From NCBI GenBank assembly GCA_019245115.1, contig JAFARZ010000397.1, positions 1 through 43,312 of the forward strand: a stretch of 43,312 nt of DNA. Direction: 5' to 3'. Under the pieces are notes generated by a model. The model was not told the origin of the DNA, ran no database searches, and saw nothing but the letters and a program-made list of their open reading frames with translations. The stretch's first letter is position 1. The number at the start of each line of letters is the position of its first letter. Made by a program: the position numbers and the translations under genes. This DNA is from Streptosporangiaceae bacterium (lineage in GTDB: Bacteria > Actinomycetota > Actinomycetes > Streptosporangiales > Streptosporangiaceae). This document shows, piece after piece, positions 35,502 through 43,312 of this stretch.

Positions 35502-36917
35502 CTATGCGATCGGGACGCGCTCGTAGGCGGGCAGCCGTACGATGTCGAGCTCCTCGGGCCGCAACGGTGGGCCGGGAAGCTTCGGATAAGGCGTATCGGA
35601 GTGCATCAGGGACAGGAAGCGGCTGGAACCCAGCTCGGTCTGTCCGGCAGACAGGCTGATCACGTCGGTCACCACCGCGCAGACCCGGGGAGCTACCAGC
35701 GACTTCTCGATGATGGAATCGGCGAAACGCAGCTGATGTTCGGTTTGCTCACCCACCAGCCGCGGATCCGTCGCGTTAATCCGGCAGTTCGCGTAGCCGG
35801 CGTCCTTCGAGGCCGCGAGGATCCATGGATCGTCCACTGCCGCGCCGATCGCCTCTTGCATCCGGCGGGTGGTACCGCCTGACGCCAGCTCCCGGTCCAG
35901 CGCGGCCGCGCAGCGCGCCGCCGCGCTCATCCCGTGGCCGTAGACCGGGTTGAACGCGGCGAGCGAGTCGCCGACGATGATCAGGCCGTCAGGCCAGCCT
36001 CCGTGTCGTTCAGGGTAAAGACGCCGGTTGGCCCCGGAGCGGGAGCGGAACATGGAGGTTACCGGCTCCGCCAGGCCGATGAGGTCGGCGACGAGCGGGT
36101 GGCCCAGCCGGCTCCGCGCGAACGCCTGGAAGTCGTCCTCGTGAGCGGGTAGCGCCCCGCCCCTGGTACACGACAGCGTAACGATCCAGCGACCGCCTTC
36201 GACCGGGTAGACCACGCCGAATTGGGCGGGCTGGTCCACGCTGTGGTAGGCGCAGACATTGACGGCGGGGAAGACGGTCGCGGCGCCGGGCGGCGCCGCG
36301 AATAGCCTGGTGGCGTACCCGATGCCCGCATCGACGACGTCCTTCTCAGGCGGGGGCACGCCCAGCGCCGGCAACCAGTGCCGGAGGCCGGAGGCCCGTC
36401 CGGTGGCATCCACCACCAGGTCCGCTTCGATAGCGGTGGTCTCTCGGTTCATGTCACGCACCCGAACGCCGGCGACCCGGCCGCGATCGCCGCACAGGCC
36501 GACCACTTCGGTGCCCTGCCGCAGGTCGATGCGGCCGGCCGACAGTATCTGGTCGCGGACGATCCAGTCAAGGAGCGGACGGGTACACAAGATGGCGAAC
36601 TGGGTCGGCGGGAAGCGATGCTGCCACCCCCGCACCGTGAGCGTCACCTGATCGCCCTGGAAGCCGATCCGGCGCGCGCCGGCGCCGATCATCCGGTCGG
36701 TCGTGCCAGGCAGCAGCTTGTCTATGATGCCGGCACCGTTCGACCACAGCAGGTGGGCGTGATGCGCCTGCGGCACGCCCCGACGTTGCCCGGGACCTTC
36801 GGGGAGGATGTCGCGCTCTACCACGGTGACCGAGCCGACGTGGCGGGCCAGCACTTCGGCTGACAGCATTCCGGCCAGGCCACCGCCCATGACGACCGCA
36901 TGTGTGGATCGGCTCAT
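35502..36917 (-). CDS. FAD-dependent polyether epoxidase, MonCI/LasC type
   Basis: I start the protein (471 residues) at the ATG at 36917, which has AAGGAA about 8 bases upstream; another ATG at 36953 lacks a good site. The N-terminus is a Rossmann FAD site (HAVVMGGGLAGMLSAE). Further on come GVPQAHHAHLLWSNG, VVDATGRASGLRHWLPALG and the second FAD motif GDSLAAFNPVYGHGMS. The sequence follows, almost motif by motif, what I recall of the monensin epoxidase MonCI and its relatives LasC and NanO. These epoxidise the trisubstituted or trans alkenes of the linear polyene before ring closure. It is followed 14 bases later by the KSX-like gene, so the two are one operon with the ACP. This is the strongest single marker that the product is a polyether. 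Confidence 0.93.
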   Translation of the reverse strand: MSRSTHAVVMGGGLAGMLSAEVLARHVGSVTVVERDILPEGPGQRRGVPQAHHAHLLWSNGAGIIDKLLPGTTDRMIGAGARRIGFQGDQVTLTVRGWQHRFPPTQFAILCTRPLLDWIVRDQILSAGRIDLRQGTEVVGLCGDRGRVAGVRVRDMNRETTAIEADLVVDATGRASGLRHWLPALGVPPPEKDVVDAGIGYATRLFAAPPGAATVFPAVNVCAYHSVDQPAQFGVVYPVEGGRWIVTLSCTRGGALPAHEDDFQAFARSRLGHPLVADLIGLAEPVTSMFRSRSGANRRLYPERHGGWPDGLIIVGDSLAAFNPVYGHGMSAAARCAAALDRELASGGTTRRMQEAIGAAVDDPWILAASKDAGYANCRINATDPRLVGEQTEHQLRFADSIIEKSLVAPRVCAVVTDVISLSAGQTELGSSRFLSLMHSDTPYPKLPGPPLRPEELDIVRLPAYERVPIA

Positions 36918-37089
36918 CCTCTGATTCCTTCTGCGCCATGCCGTCTTTCGCATTACATACGCCTTCGGTAATATCGCCGAGTTGGCTAAAGCCTTGCTAA
37001 TCCTTAAATAGGCGGGCTTGGCAAATAGGGGTTCAAATAGGGGTCGTTAGTGGTGGCCTCCGCCGAGGCGTATAGTAGATAGTGCAAGC
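36918..37089. promoter_or_regulatory. Divergent promoter region between epoxidase and methyltransferase genes
   Basis: The region is AT-richer than its neighbours and holds a GGCTAAAGCC hairpin-like site (36984-36993), then TTGCTAATCC. It also has three AAATAGG units (37006-37012, 37023-37029, 37035-37041), the last two within perfect 11-base repeats. It most likely drives both the epoxidase/KSX/ACP operon and the methyltransferase/hydrolase operon. Confidence 0.5.
37022..37044. repeat. Direct repeat CAAATAGGGGT, two copies spaced one base apart
   Basis: CAAATAGGGGT occurs at 37022-37032 and 37034-37044. The 12-base period puts the copies on nearly the same face of the helix, which suits tandem binding of an activator. 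They lie about 45 bases before the methyltransferase start. Confidence 0.6.
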
Positions 37090-37959
37090 ATGACTACGGA
37101 TGCAGACGCGAAACTGCGTTCCATCGTAATTGCGGAGGAAATCAGGCCTCCTGACACACGGACGATCGGATACTATTACGATCACAGAATTTTCGACGTA
37201 ATGGCGGAGCTCTGGGACGGCAATCTGCATTACGGTCTGTGGCGCGACGAAGACGACAAGAGCAGCTTCATCGAGGCCGCCGAAGAGATGACCAACGAGA
37301 TGATCCGGCGGCTGGATCCGAGGCCCGGCGACCGCGTGCTCGACGTGGGCTGCGGAAACGGGACGCCGGCGATACAGCTTGCCCGCGCGCGCCCGGTGGA
37401 GGTAGTGGGCATTTCCGTCAGCGAACGTCAGGTCGCTCGTGCCAATCAACGCGCCCGCGAAGCTGGCCTGGGTGATCGCGTCTCATTCGAGCAGGTCAAC
37501 GCCATGGACTTGCCGTATCCGGCGGGGTCGTTCGACGGCGCCTGGGCGCTGGAATCCATGCTGCACATGCCGGACAAGGTCCGGGTGCTGTCGGAGGTAG
37601 CCCGCGTGGTGCGGCCCGGCGGTCGTATGTCCATCGCGGACATGGTTTACCAGGAGCCCGCGGATCGCACCAAGGACGTAAGCGCGCGGTACAGCACCGT
37701 ATACGCCTCGCTGACCCCGCTTGATGAGTACCGGAGCGTGCTAGAGCAGGCAGGCCTCGTCCCGGAAGACATCAGGGACGTCACCAAGGAGACGTTCCCC
37801 ACGAACGCGGCCTTTGCCGCGGGCCTGAGATCCCGCGCCGATCAGTTCACCGAGATTCTCGGCGCCGAGGGGTATGAGCTGCTCATCGGGAACCAGGAGA
37901 AGATCGCTCGCATGCCAGAGCTCGGATACGTGCTGATCACGGCGAGGCGGCCCGGATAG
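37090..37959 (+). CDS. SAM-dependent methyltransferase (class I, O-methyltransferase-like)
   Basis: The protein has 289 residues. A helical N-terminal lid (IGYYYDHRIFDVMAELWDG) is followed by the SAM motif VLDVGCGNGTPA near residue 83. The acidic loop follows (VVGISVSERQ), then the post-motif NAMDLPYPAGSFDGAWALES and motif III VVRPGGRMSIADMV. This matches the natural-product O/C-methyltransferase family found in polyether and ansamycin clusters, where they methylate hydroxyls of the polyketide or sugar. The next gene starts 6 bases after its stop, so the two form an operon. The methylated position cannot be predicted. Confidence 0.9.
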   Translation: MTTDADAKLRSIVIAEEIRPPDTRTIGYYYDHRIFDVMAELWDGNLHYGLWRDEDDKSSFIEAAEEMTNEMIRRLDPRPGDRVLDVGCGNGTPAIQLARARPVEVVGISVSERQVARANQRAREAGLGDRVSFEQVNAMDLPYPAGSFDGAWALESMLHMPDKVRVLSEVARVVRPGGRMSIADMVYQEPADRTKDVSARYSTVYASLTPLDEYRSVLEQAGLVPEDIRDVTKETFPTNAAFAAGLRSRADQFTEILGAEGYELLIGNQEKIARMPELGYVLITARRPG

Positions 37960-37965
37960 ATATCC

Positions 37966-38841
37966 ATGCTTGAAGCTGGAATACAAGATCTTAATGTCCC
38001 GGCGAGCGACGGCGTGCGACTGCATGTGCGGCACAGGCCGGGCACGCGACCTCCGGCATTTCTCCTTGTGCATGGCCTGGCGTCGAACGCCCGGATGTGG
38101 GACGAGGTCACCGGGCGGCTCGCCGCGGAAAACTATCCCACGTACGCCGTCGACCTGCGCGGCCATGGCGAGTCCGACACCCCGGACGAGGGACATGACA
38201 CCGCCACCGCCGCCTCGGATGTCGCAGCGGTCGGCTCCGCCCTCGGGCTGACCGGCGCGGTGGTGGCCGGCCACTCCTGGGGCGGTAGCGTATCGTTGCG
38301 GCTGGCCGCCGAGCGTCCGGCGCTTGTCGCCGGGCTCGCGCTGATCGACGGCGGCTGGACCGACGTGGCAGAGCCGATGACCCACCGCGCGGAACACTGG
38401 CGCGAGCAGCTGTCCCAGCGCCTCGCGAGCCGCGGGAGCACCACCGTTGACGAGACCCGCAACCATCTACGCAACGTCCACCCGGGTTGGTCCGACGGCG
38501 CGATCGAAGCGTGCATGGCCGATATGCGCGTCGGTCCGGACGGCCTGTTGTCCCCGCGCCTGTCAGGGCCTCATTTCATGTCGATACTCGAGAGCGCGTG
38601 GAAAGAGCGGCCGCACCAGTGGTATCCATTGGTCACCGTGCCGGTCATGCTGATGCCCGCAATTCACGACCAGTCTGTGGCCAGCGAGCAGCACATCCGG
38701 GAATGGGTGGACAGCGCCGAGGCGGCGCTCTCCCATGCGACCGTCAGATGGTATGTGAGCGCCGACCACTATCTTCAGTGCGAGCACCCGGAGCGGATCG
38801 CGAACGACCTAATCGATCTGGCCCGCGAGGTTAGTCCGTAG
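37966..38841 (+). CDS. Alpha/beta hydrolase, candidate chain-releasing thioesterase (MonCII/NanE-like role)
   Basis: The protein has 291 residues and no signal peptide, so it is cytoplasmic. It has HG-type oxyanion residues (LLVHGLASNARMWDE), a nucleophile elbow GHSWGGS with Ser near residue 104, a candidate acid in PAIHDQSV and catalytic His in SADHYLQCEH. In monensin and nanchangmycin pathways a discrete alpha/beta hydrolase releases the cyclised chain from ACPX. No thioesterase domain is fused to any PKS seen here, so this protein is the best candidate in the window. An epoxide hydrolase or general esterase role cannot be excluded: polyether epoxide hydrolases are of a different, smaller fold. 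It ends 5 bases before the stop of the opposing P450 gene. Confidence 0.75.
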   Translation: MLEAGIQDLNVPASDGVRLHVRHRPGTRPPAFLLVHGLASNARMWDEVTGRLAAENYPTYAVDLRGHGESDTPDEGHDTATAASDVAAVGSALGLTGAVVAGHSWGGSVSLRLAAERPALVAGLALIDGGWTDVAEPMTHRAEHWREQLSQRLASRGSTTVDETRNHLRNVHPGWSDGAIEACMADMRVGPDGLLSPRLSGPHFMSILESAWKERPHQWYPLVTVPVMLMPAIHDQSVASEQHIREWVDSAEAALSHATVRWYVSADHYLQCEHPERIANDLIDLAREVSP

Positions 38842-38846
38842 CGTAT

Positions 38847-40598
38847 TCAGCCCTTTGGCTCGTCAGTTCCGATACGTACCGGCAGCGACAGGAACTTCCA
38901 CATATGCTCGCGCCCGTGCTTCAGGTCTCGCGGATCCACAGCGAGGGCAAGGTCAGGGAAACGGTGCAGTAGCGCCTCGAATGCCACCTCGGCCTCCTCG
39001 CGGGCGAGGGCCGCACCCAGGCAGTAGTGCAGCCCGTGTCCGAAGCCGAGATGGCTGCCACCGTCGCGGGTGAGGTCAAGCCGTTCCGGGTCGTCGAACA
39101 CGCGCGGGTCGTAATTCGCCCCGGTGACGATGGGCATCAGCGCCTCGCCCTTGCGTACGATCTCGCCACCGACCTCGATGTCCTCTGTCGCGTAGCGGAA
39201 ATGTGCGCCCAGCACCGGGTCGCACCAGCGCAGCAGTTCATCGACGGCGCGGGGCATCAGGTCCGGGTTCTCCCGGAGCAGAGCGAGCTGATCGGGATTG
39301 GTGAGCAGAGCAAGGATCCCGTTCGTGATGAAGTGCATGGTGGTCTCGTAGCCTGCGACGACCAGCGAGACAATCGTCCAGACCAGCTCGTCGTCCTTCA
39401 GCCGGTCACCGTCCTCGTCATGGACCCGTATCAGCGCCGACGCCAGGTCGTCCTCCGGGCATGCGCGGCGGCGCTCGATCAAACCACTGACATAACCGAA
39501 CGGCGTTTCCCAACGAGCCCGGTTGTGCGTGCCTTCGCCGGGGCCGGCGCCAGCCAGCCACTCCCACACGACGACCCGGAATCGGTCACGCTCCTTCTCC
39601 GGAACGCCGACCAGCTCACAGATCACAGTGAGCGGCAACGGGGTCGCGAAATGCCGGAGCAGGTCGACCACGCCATCCTCGGCCACCTCCGGCAGGCGGT
39701 CCAGCAGCCGCGCGGTGATCTCTTCAATTCTCGGCCGCAGCTGGGCGACCCGCCGCGGGGTGAACGCCGCGGACACGAGCCTGCGCAGCCTGAGATGATC
39801 GGCACCGTCCAGGCTGGGCAGGTTGGCTCGGGAAAACGCCACGTACTCCGGCGGGATCCCGCTGGCCAGCTGAAACTGCTCCAGCCGGTTCGCTGTATCC
39901 GCCATCCCCGGCACGTTGGACGGGTTCAGCACGAACCGCGGGTCGCTCAGCACCATCTTGGCGTCGTCGTAACGGGTGGCCATCCAGAATGGTTCCACGC
40001 CAGGCATGGTCGCGCGGACCAACCGCGTCCGCTCCCGTATCCTCGAATAGGTAGCGAACGGGTTCTTGACGAGTTCCGGGCACTGCGGGTCGACCGGTTT
40101 CGTGGCGGACACGATCACAAACTCCGTGTTCGCTACGAGGCCCGGCTCACGGACGTTGTCAGCGATGCTCCGGATCGTGATGTCGATGAAGCCCGCTTCG
40201 CGTAGCCGCTCCAGGTAGGTGTGCCGGCCGCCGAGCAGAATGACGTCGGCGGTGGCCACCCTGCCGCCAGGATGCAGCACCCGGTATGCCTCGCGGAAGA
40301 AATCCGGCCGGCTCTCGAGGTAGAAAGCCGGCTCCAGCGCGACCACGCAGTCGAACATCCTCGAGTCGAAAGGCATGCCGATCGCGGAACCGGCCCGCGG
40401 GTCCAGCCTTCCGCCAGGCGTGTCCGCCGGCGTGACGTCAAGGCTGGTGATGGACGCCGGTCCTCTGGTCTCCAGCCGACACGCGTCCTGGCCGGCGTAG
40501 CCGAACCCGGCGGCGAGCACCCGGTCGCCCACCCCGATCCCGGCTGCGTCGGCGACCAGATCGCAAGCGTCGTCGAGGATCGGGTGGTGGTTGGCCAT
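38847..40598 (-). CDS. Methyltransferase-like domain fused to cytochrome P450
   Basis: I start the protein (583 residues) at the ATG at 40598, preceded by AAGGAG; an upstream ATG at 40622 lacks such a site. Residues 1-about 165 are a reduced SAM methyltransferase: VLAAGFGYAGQD replaces the usual VLDVG motif, then SLDVT, AIGMPFDSRMFDCVVALEP and YRVLHPGGRVATADVIL follow. The region that usually extends the fold after motif III is short. A P450 then follows in frame from about residue 170: AGYETT in the I helix, ELLR of the ExxR motif, and heme site FGHGLHYCLG with Cys near 526. The frame is continuous, with no stop or obvious restart between the parts. It lies 46 bases after the other P450 gene. 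The P450 should be active; the methyltransferase half may be vestigial. Confidence 0.85.
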   Translation of the reverse strand: MANHHPILDDACDLVADAAGIGVGDRVLAAGFGYAGQDACRLETRGPASITSLDVTPADTPGGRLDPRAGSAIGMPFDSRMFDCVVALEPAFYLESRPDFFREAYRVLHPGGRVATADVILLGGRHTYLERLREAGFIDITIRSIADNVREPGLVANTEFVIVSATKPVDPQCPELVKNPFATYSRIRERTRLVRATMPGVEPFWMATRYDDAKMVLSDPRFVLNPSNVPGMADTANRLEQFQLASGIPPEYVAFSRANLPSLDGADHLRLRRLVSAAFTPRRVAQLRPRIEEITARLLDRLPEVAEDGVVDLLRHFATPLPLTVICELVGVPEKERDRFRVVVWEWLAGAGPGEGTHNRARWETPFGYVSGLIERRRACPEDDLASALIRVHDEDGDRLKDDELVWTIVSLVVAGYETTMHFITNGILALLTNPDQLALLRENPDLMPRAVDELLRWCDPVLGAHFRYATEDIEVGGEIVRKGEALMPIVTGANYDPRVFDDPERLDLTRDGGSHLGFGHGLHYCLGAALAREEAEVAFEALLHRFPDLALAVDPRDLKHGREHMWKFLSLPVRIGTDEPKG

Positions 40599-40644
40599 CG
40601 CGTTCGGCTCCTTAATAGTCATTCCGTCAGGCTGATCGGCGCGG

Positions 40645-41844
40645 TCACCACTCGACCGGCAGCCTGTGGACGCCGTAAGCCATCGTGTCTTGTTTGGTCG
40701 GCACCTCATCAGCCGGCACCGCCAGGCGCAAGTCCGGGAACCGGCAGAACAATGCCGGATACGAGATTCGCATGACCACACGGGCGAGTTGCTGGCCGAG
40801 GCACCCGTGCACGCCGTGGCCGAATGCGATATGGCCGCCAGCAGGCTTGGTGATATCGAGTTTCTCCGGGTCGTCGAAATGTCCGGGGTCGCGGTTGGCG
40901 GCCGGGAGCGACATCATGACCGCCTGACCCTTCCTGATCAAGATGCCCTCGATCTCGACGTCCTCGGTCGCAGCGCGCTGCGGACCCACGTGACCGATGG
41001 TCAGGTACCGCAGCAACTCCTCCACCGCGTTGTTGATGAGACCGGGATCGCGGCGCAGCAGTTCCTTCTGGGCGGGGTGCTCCAGCAGCGCGAAGGTGCC
41101 CAGCGCCAGCATGTTCGCTGTGGTCTCGAAGCCGCCCGCGAACAGGATCCAGGCGACTGTGGCCAGTTCGGTGTCGGTCAGCTCGCCATTCTTGATGAGC
41201 CTGCTGAGCAGGTCATCGCCAGGATCCTGGCGCCTGCGCTCGATCAGCGGCGGGAAGAACTCCTGCACTGTGTCCAGGGCGCTGCGTGTCTCCTCGACGC
41301 TGCTGCCCCAGCGGGACATCGTGGCTACCGCCCAGCGGAAGCTCTCCCGGTCCTCATGCGGGATGCCCAGCAGTTCACAGGTCACCAGGGAAGGAACGGG
41401 AAACGCGAAGTCCTCCACCAGATCGGCTGGCGGCCCTGACTCCTCCATGGCGTCCAGGCACTTCCGCGTGATCCCGGCGATCTTCGGCTCGAGCCGTTTC
41501 ATCCGCTGGACGGTGAACTCCGCGGTCAGTGCCCGCCGGTACCGCGTGTGCTCGGGAGGATCTTGCAGATGGAACATGCCCGACACGCTCATGTTCAGCT
41601 TGCCGGCGAACGCCTTGGCCATGGGAATGTCGACGACCAGGTGGTGACGCTCCGGCCGGGCGCTGAACCGGGGGTCGCTCAGGATCGACCGGACGGCCGA
41701 ATAGCCGGTCACGAACCAGCCCAGGTGACCGTCGGCGAACCTCATGGGGATCAGCGGAGCCCTCTCCCGCAGGGTCCCCAGCACCTCCGGCGGGTCAAAC
41801 GGGCCAGGACGAGCATGGCGGGGAAACGCGATCGGGGCGTCCAT
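40645..41844 (-). CDS. Cytochrome P450 (bacterial CYP, tailoring oxidase)
   Basis: The protein has 399 residues, starting at an ATG with AGGA upstream. It has all signatures: FAGGFETT in the I helix near residue 245, ELLR for ExxR, and heme site FGHGVHGCLG with Cys near 348. It resembles CYP105/107-type actinomycete enzymes that hydroxylate polyketides and use separate ferredoxin partners; none is encoded nearby. It is the first gene of a two-gene operon with the methyltransferase-P450 fusion. The site of oxidation on the polyether cannot be predicted. Confidence 0.94.
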   Translation of the reverse strand: MDAPIAFPRHARPGPFDPPEVLGTLRERAPLIPMRFADGHLGWFVTGYSAVRSILSDPRFSARPERHHLVVDIPMAKAFAGKLNMSVSGMFHLQDPPEHTRYRRALTAEFTVQRMKRLEPKIAGITRKCLDAMEESGPPADLVEDFAFPVPSLVTCELLGIPHEDRESFRWAVATMSRWGSSVEETRSALDTVQEFFPPLIERRRQDPGDDLLSRLIKNGELTDTELATVAWILFAGGFETTANMLALGTFALLEHPAQKELLRRDPGLINNAVEELLRYLTIGHVGPQRAATEDVEIEGILIRKGQAVMMSLPAANRDPGHFDDPEKLDITKPAGGHIAFGHGVHGCLGQQLARVVMRISYPALFCRFPDLRLAVPADEVPTKQDTMAYGVHRLPVEW

Positions 41845-42006
41845 ACGCGCAATCCTGCGGCCGCACGCTTACCGGCCACTAAAGCCGACCAGGGTTAGGA
41901 GTGCTTTAGCGACCTTGGCGAGCCTTTCGACCAGGCGCGCCCCATCGGCCGGGTCGATCGGGCCGTTGCCGCGGACAGGACGCGGAGAGGAGCGATTGCC
42001 CCGCCG
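41845..42006. promoter_or_regulatory. Divergent promoter region between P450 and right-hand PKS gene
   Basis: This gap holds CTAAAGC at 41879-41885 and its inverted copy GCTTTAG at 41903-41909, with centres 24 bases apart and AGGGTTAGGAG between them. The same core occurs upstream of other operons here. GGAGAGGAG (41984-41992) is a ribosome site for the PKS, placed slightly far from its ATG. Confidence 0.5.
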
Positions 42007-43312
42007 ATGGCCGACAACGAAGCGAAACTCCTGGATTATCTCAAGCGCGTCACCACTGACCTGCGCCGGACCCAGCGCCGCCTCAGGGACGCTGAGACGG
42101 CCGCGCAGGAGCCGATCGGGATCGTCGGCATGGCCTGCCGCCTGCCCGGCGACGTACGCTCTCCCGAAGACCTGTGGGACATGGTAGCCGAGGGCCGGGA
42201 CGCGATAACCGGACTGCCCGGCGACCGCGGCTGGGACCTGGACGCCCTCTACCATCCGGATCCCGAGCATCTGGGCACCGCCTATGTCCACGAGGGCGGC
42301 TTCGTCCACGACGCCGGGGAGTTCGACGCAGCCTTCTTCGGCATCGGCCCGGCCGAGGCCCTCGGCATGGCCCCGCAGCAGCGGCTCGCCCTGGAAACCT
42401 CGTGGGAGGCCATCGAGCACGCGGGCATCGACCCCCGGTCGCTGCGATCCGCGCCCGTCGGCGTCTTCCTCGGCTGCGACGGCCTGGACTACTGCCTGAG
42501 CGGCGCGGAAGTTCCCCTGGGCTCGGCAGGCTACTTCACCATCGGTAACTCGGCCAGCGTCACATCCGGCCGCGTCTCCTACACGCTCGGCCTGGAGGGC
42601 CCGGCGCTCACGGTCGCCACCGCGTGCTCGTCCTCTCTGGTCGCCATCCACGTTGCCTGCGAGTCGCTGCGGCGGCGCGAATCAGCGCTGGCGCTGGCCG
42701 GCGGCGTGCACATCATGTCGTCGCCGGCCGCCCTTATCGGCTTCAGCGAGATGCGGGCGCTGGCGCCCGATGGCCGCTCCAAGCCGTTCTCGGCGAAGGC
42801 CGACGGCATGACCCTGGCAGAGGGCGCCGGAGTGCTACTCCTGGAGCGTTTGCCGGACGCGCGCCGTAACGGTCATCGGGTGCTGGCGGTGATCCGGGGT
42901 TCGGCGGTCAACTCCGACGGCGCCAGCAACGGGCTCACCGCGCCCAACGGGCCCTCGCAGCAGCGGGTGATCCGGCAGGCGCTGGCGAGCGCGCGCCTGC
43001 CCGCGTCCGATGTGGATGCGGTTGAGGCGCATGGTACGGGGACGACACTGGGTGATCCGATCGAGGCGCAGGCGCTGCTGGCGACCTACGGGCAGGACCG
43101 GCCGGCCGGCCGGCCGCTGTGGGTCGGGTCGGTCAAGTCCAACATCGGCCACACCCAGATGACCGCGGGTGCCGCGGGGGTCATCAAGATGGTGATGGCG
43201 CTGCGGCACTCGATGCTGCCGGCCTCGCTGCACATCGACGAGCCCACCCCGCATGTGGACTGGTCCGCCGGTACGGTGCGGCTGCTGACCCAGGCACGGG
43301 AATGGCCCCGCA
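42007..43312 (+). CDS. Modular type I PKS (gene D), N-terminal docking segment and KS; continues beyond window
   Basis: The ATG at 42007 opens a frame that runs off the right edge (435 codons visible). Residues 1-35 are a docking helix (MADNEAKLLDYLKRVTTDLR), so this is a later extension protein, not the loading protein. The KS has the active Cys in ATACSSS, and both His motifs are present (EAHGTGT, NIGHTQM). Its first two thirds depart from the cluster's other KS domains: GIGPAEALGMAPQQR in place of the usual SPREA/MDPQQR, and Ala for the usual Asp before TACSS. The last third closely matches them. It is divergent from the P450 operon. Domains beyond the KS lie outside the window. Confidence 0.93.
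   Translation, partial: MADNEAKLLDYLKRVTTDLRRTQRRLRDAETAAQEPIGIVGMACRLPGDVRSPEDLWDMVAEGRDAITGLPGDRGWDLDALYHPDPEHLGTAYVHEGGFVHDAGEFDAAFFGIGPAEALGMAPQQRLALETSWEAIEHAGIDPRSLRSAPVGVFLGCDGLDYCLSGAEVPLGSAGYFTIGNSASVTSGRVSYTLGLEGPALTVATACSSSLVAIHVACESLRRRESALALAGGVHIMSSPAALIGFSEMRALAPDGRSKPFSAKADGMTLAEGAGVLLLERLPDARRNGHRVLAVIRGSAVNSDGASNGLTAPNGPSQQRVIRQALASARLPASDVDAVEAHGTGTTLGDPIEAQALLATYGQDRPAGRPLWVGSVKSNIGHTQMTAGAAGVIKMVMALRHSMLPASLHIDEPTPHVDWSAGTVRLLTQAREWPR

Noticed and set aside
38847..40598. Two separate genes (methyltransferase and P450) at this place
   Set aside because: The frame is continuous and I see no stop, ribosome site or Met codon at the join, so a fusion is the plain reading, although a sequencing error cannot be excluded.

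Overview
The window is a high-GC actinomycete (Streptomyces- or Actinomadura-like) biosynthetic locus. Most of it is modular type I polyketide synthase (PKS), and every gene belongs to, or plausibly serves, one secondary-metabolite cluster. No rRNA, tRNA, CRISPR array or insertion sequence was seen. Both ends cut through PKS genes, so the cluster continues on both sides.

Layout. (1) 1-19540, minus strand: three co-directional, nearly abutting PKS genes, read C, then B, then A. C holds a KSQ loading module and extension module 1. B is one fully reducing module. A holds a KS-AT-DH-KR-ACP module and the start of the next KS. (2) 19659-23307: a TetR-type regulator (minus) divergent from a DrrA/DrrB-type ABC exporter and a secreted alpha/beta hydrolase (plus), ending at a strong terminator. 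(3) 23437-32567, plus strand: a self-contained aromatic-acyl operon with two tandem KAS III-like acyltransferases, an iterative 6-methylsalicylate synthase, a discrete ACP and a glycosyltransferase, closed by a second terminator. (4) 32656-36917, minus strand: a MonCI/LasC-type FAD epoxidase, a KSX-type ketosynthase with a decayed AT, and a discrete ACP. (5) 37090-41844: a methyltransferase and an alpha/beta hydrolase (plus), then two P450 genes (minus), one carrying a reduced methyltransferase domain at its N-terminus. (6) 42007 onward, plus strand: the start of another PKS gene.

How the genes fit together. The epoxidase/KSX/ACPX set is the hallmark of polyether ionophore pathways. The modular PKS would build an alkene-bearing chain, KSX would move it to the discrete ACP, and the epoxidase would oxidise its alkenes before ring closure. 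The 37966 hydrolase is a candidate chain-releasing enzyme. The central operon makes 6-methylsalicylate, carries it on the discrete ACP and can transfer it with KAS III-like enzymes, as in chlorothricin-type pathways; the glycosyltransferase suggests a sugar acceptor. The predicted product is therefore a glycosylated polyether bearing a 6-methylsalicyl ester, exported by the DrrAB-like pump. This is inference: no deoxysugar genes and no MonB/LasB-type epoxide hydrolase lie in the window.

The most unusual features are two acyltransferase domains (loading module and KSX) that have lost the small AT subdomain, a module 1 lacking KR and most of the KS-AT linker, a mosaic KAS III gene pair, a methyltransferase-P450 fusion, and a GCTAAAG-like motif repeated in several intergenic regions.
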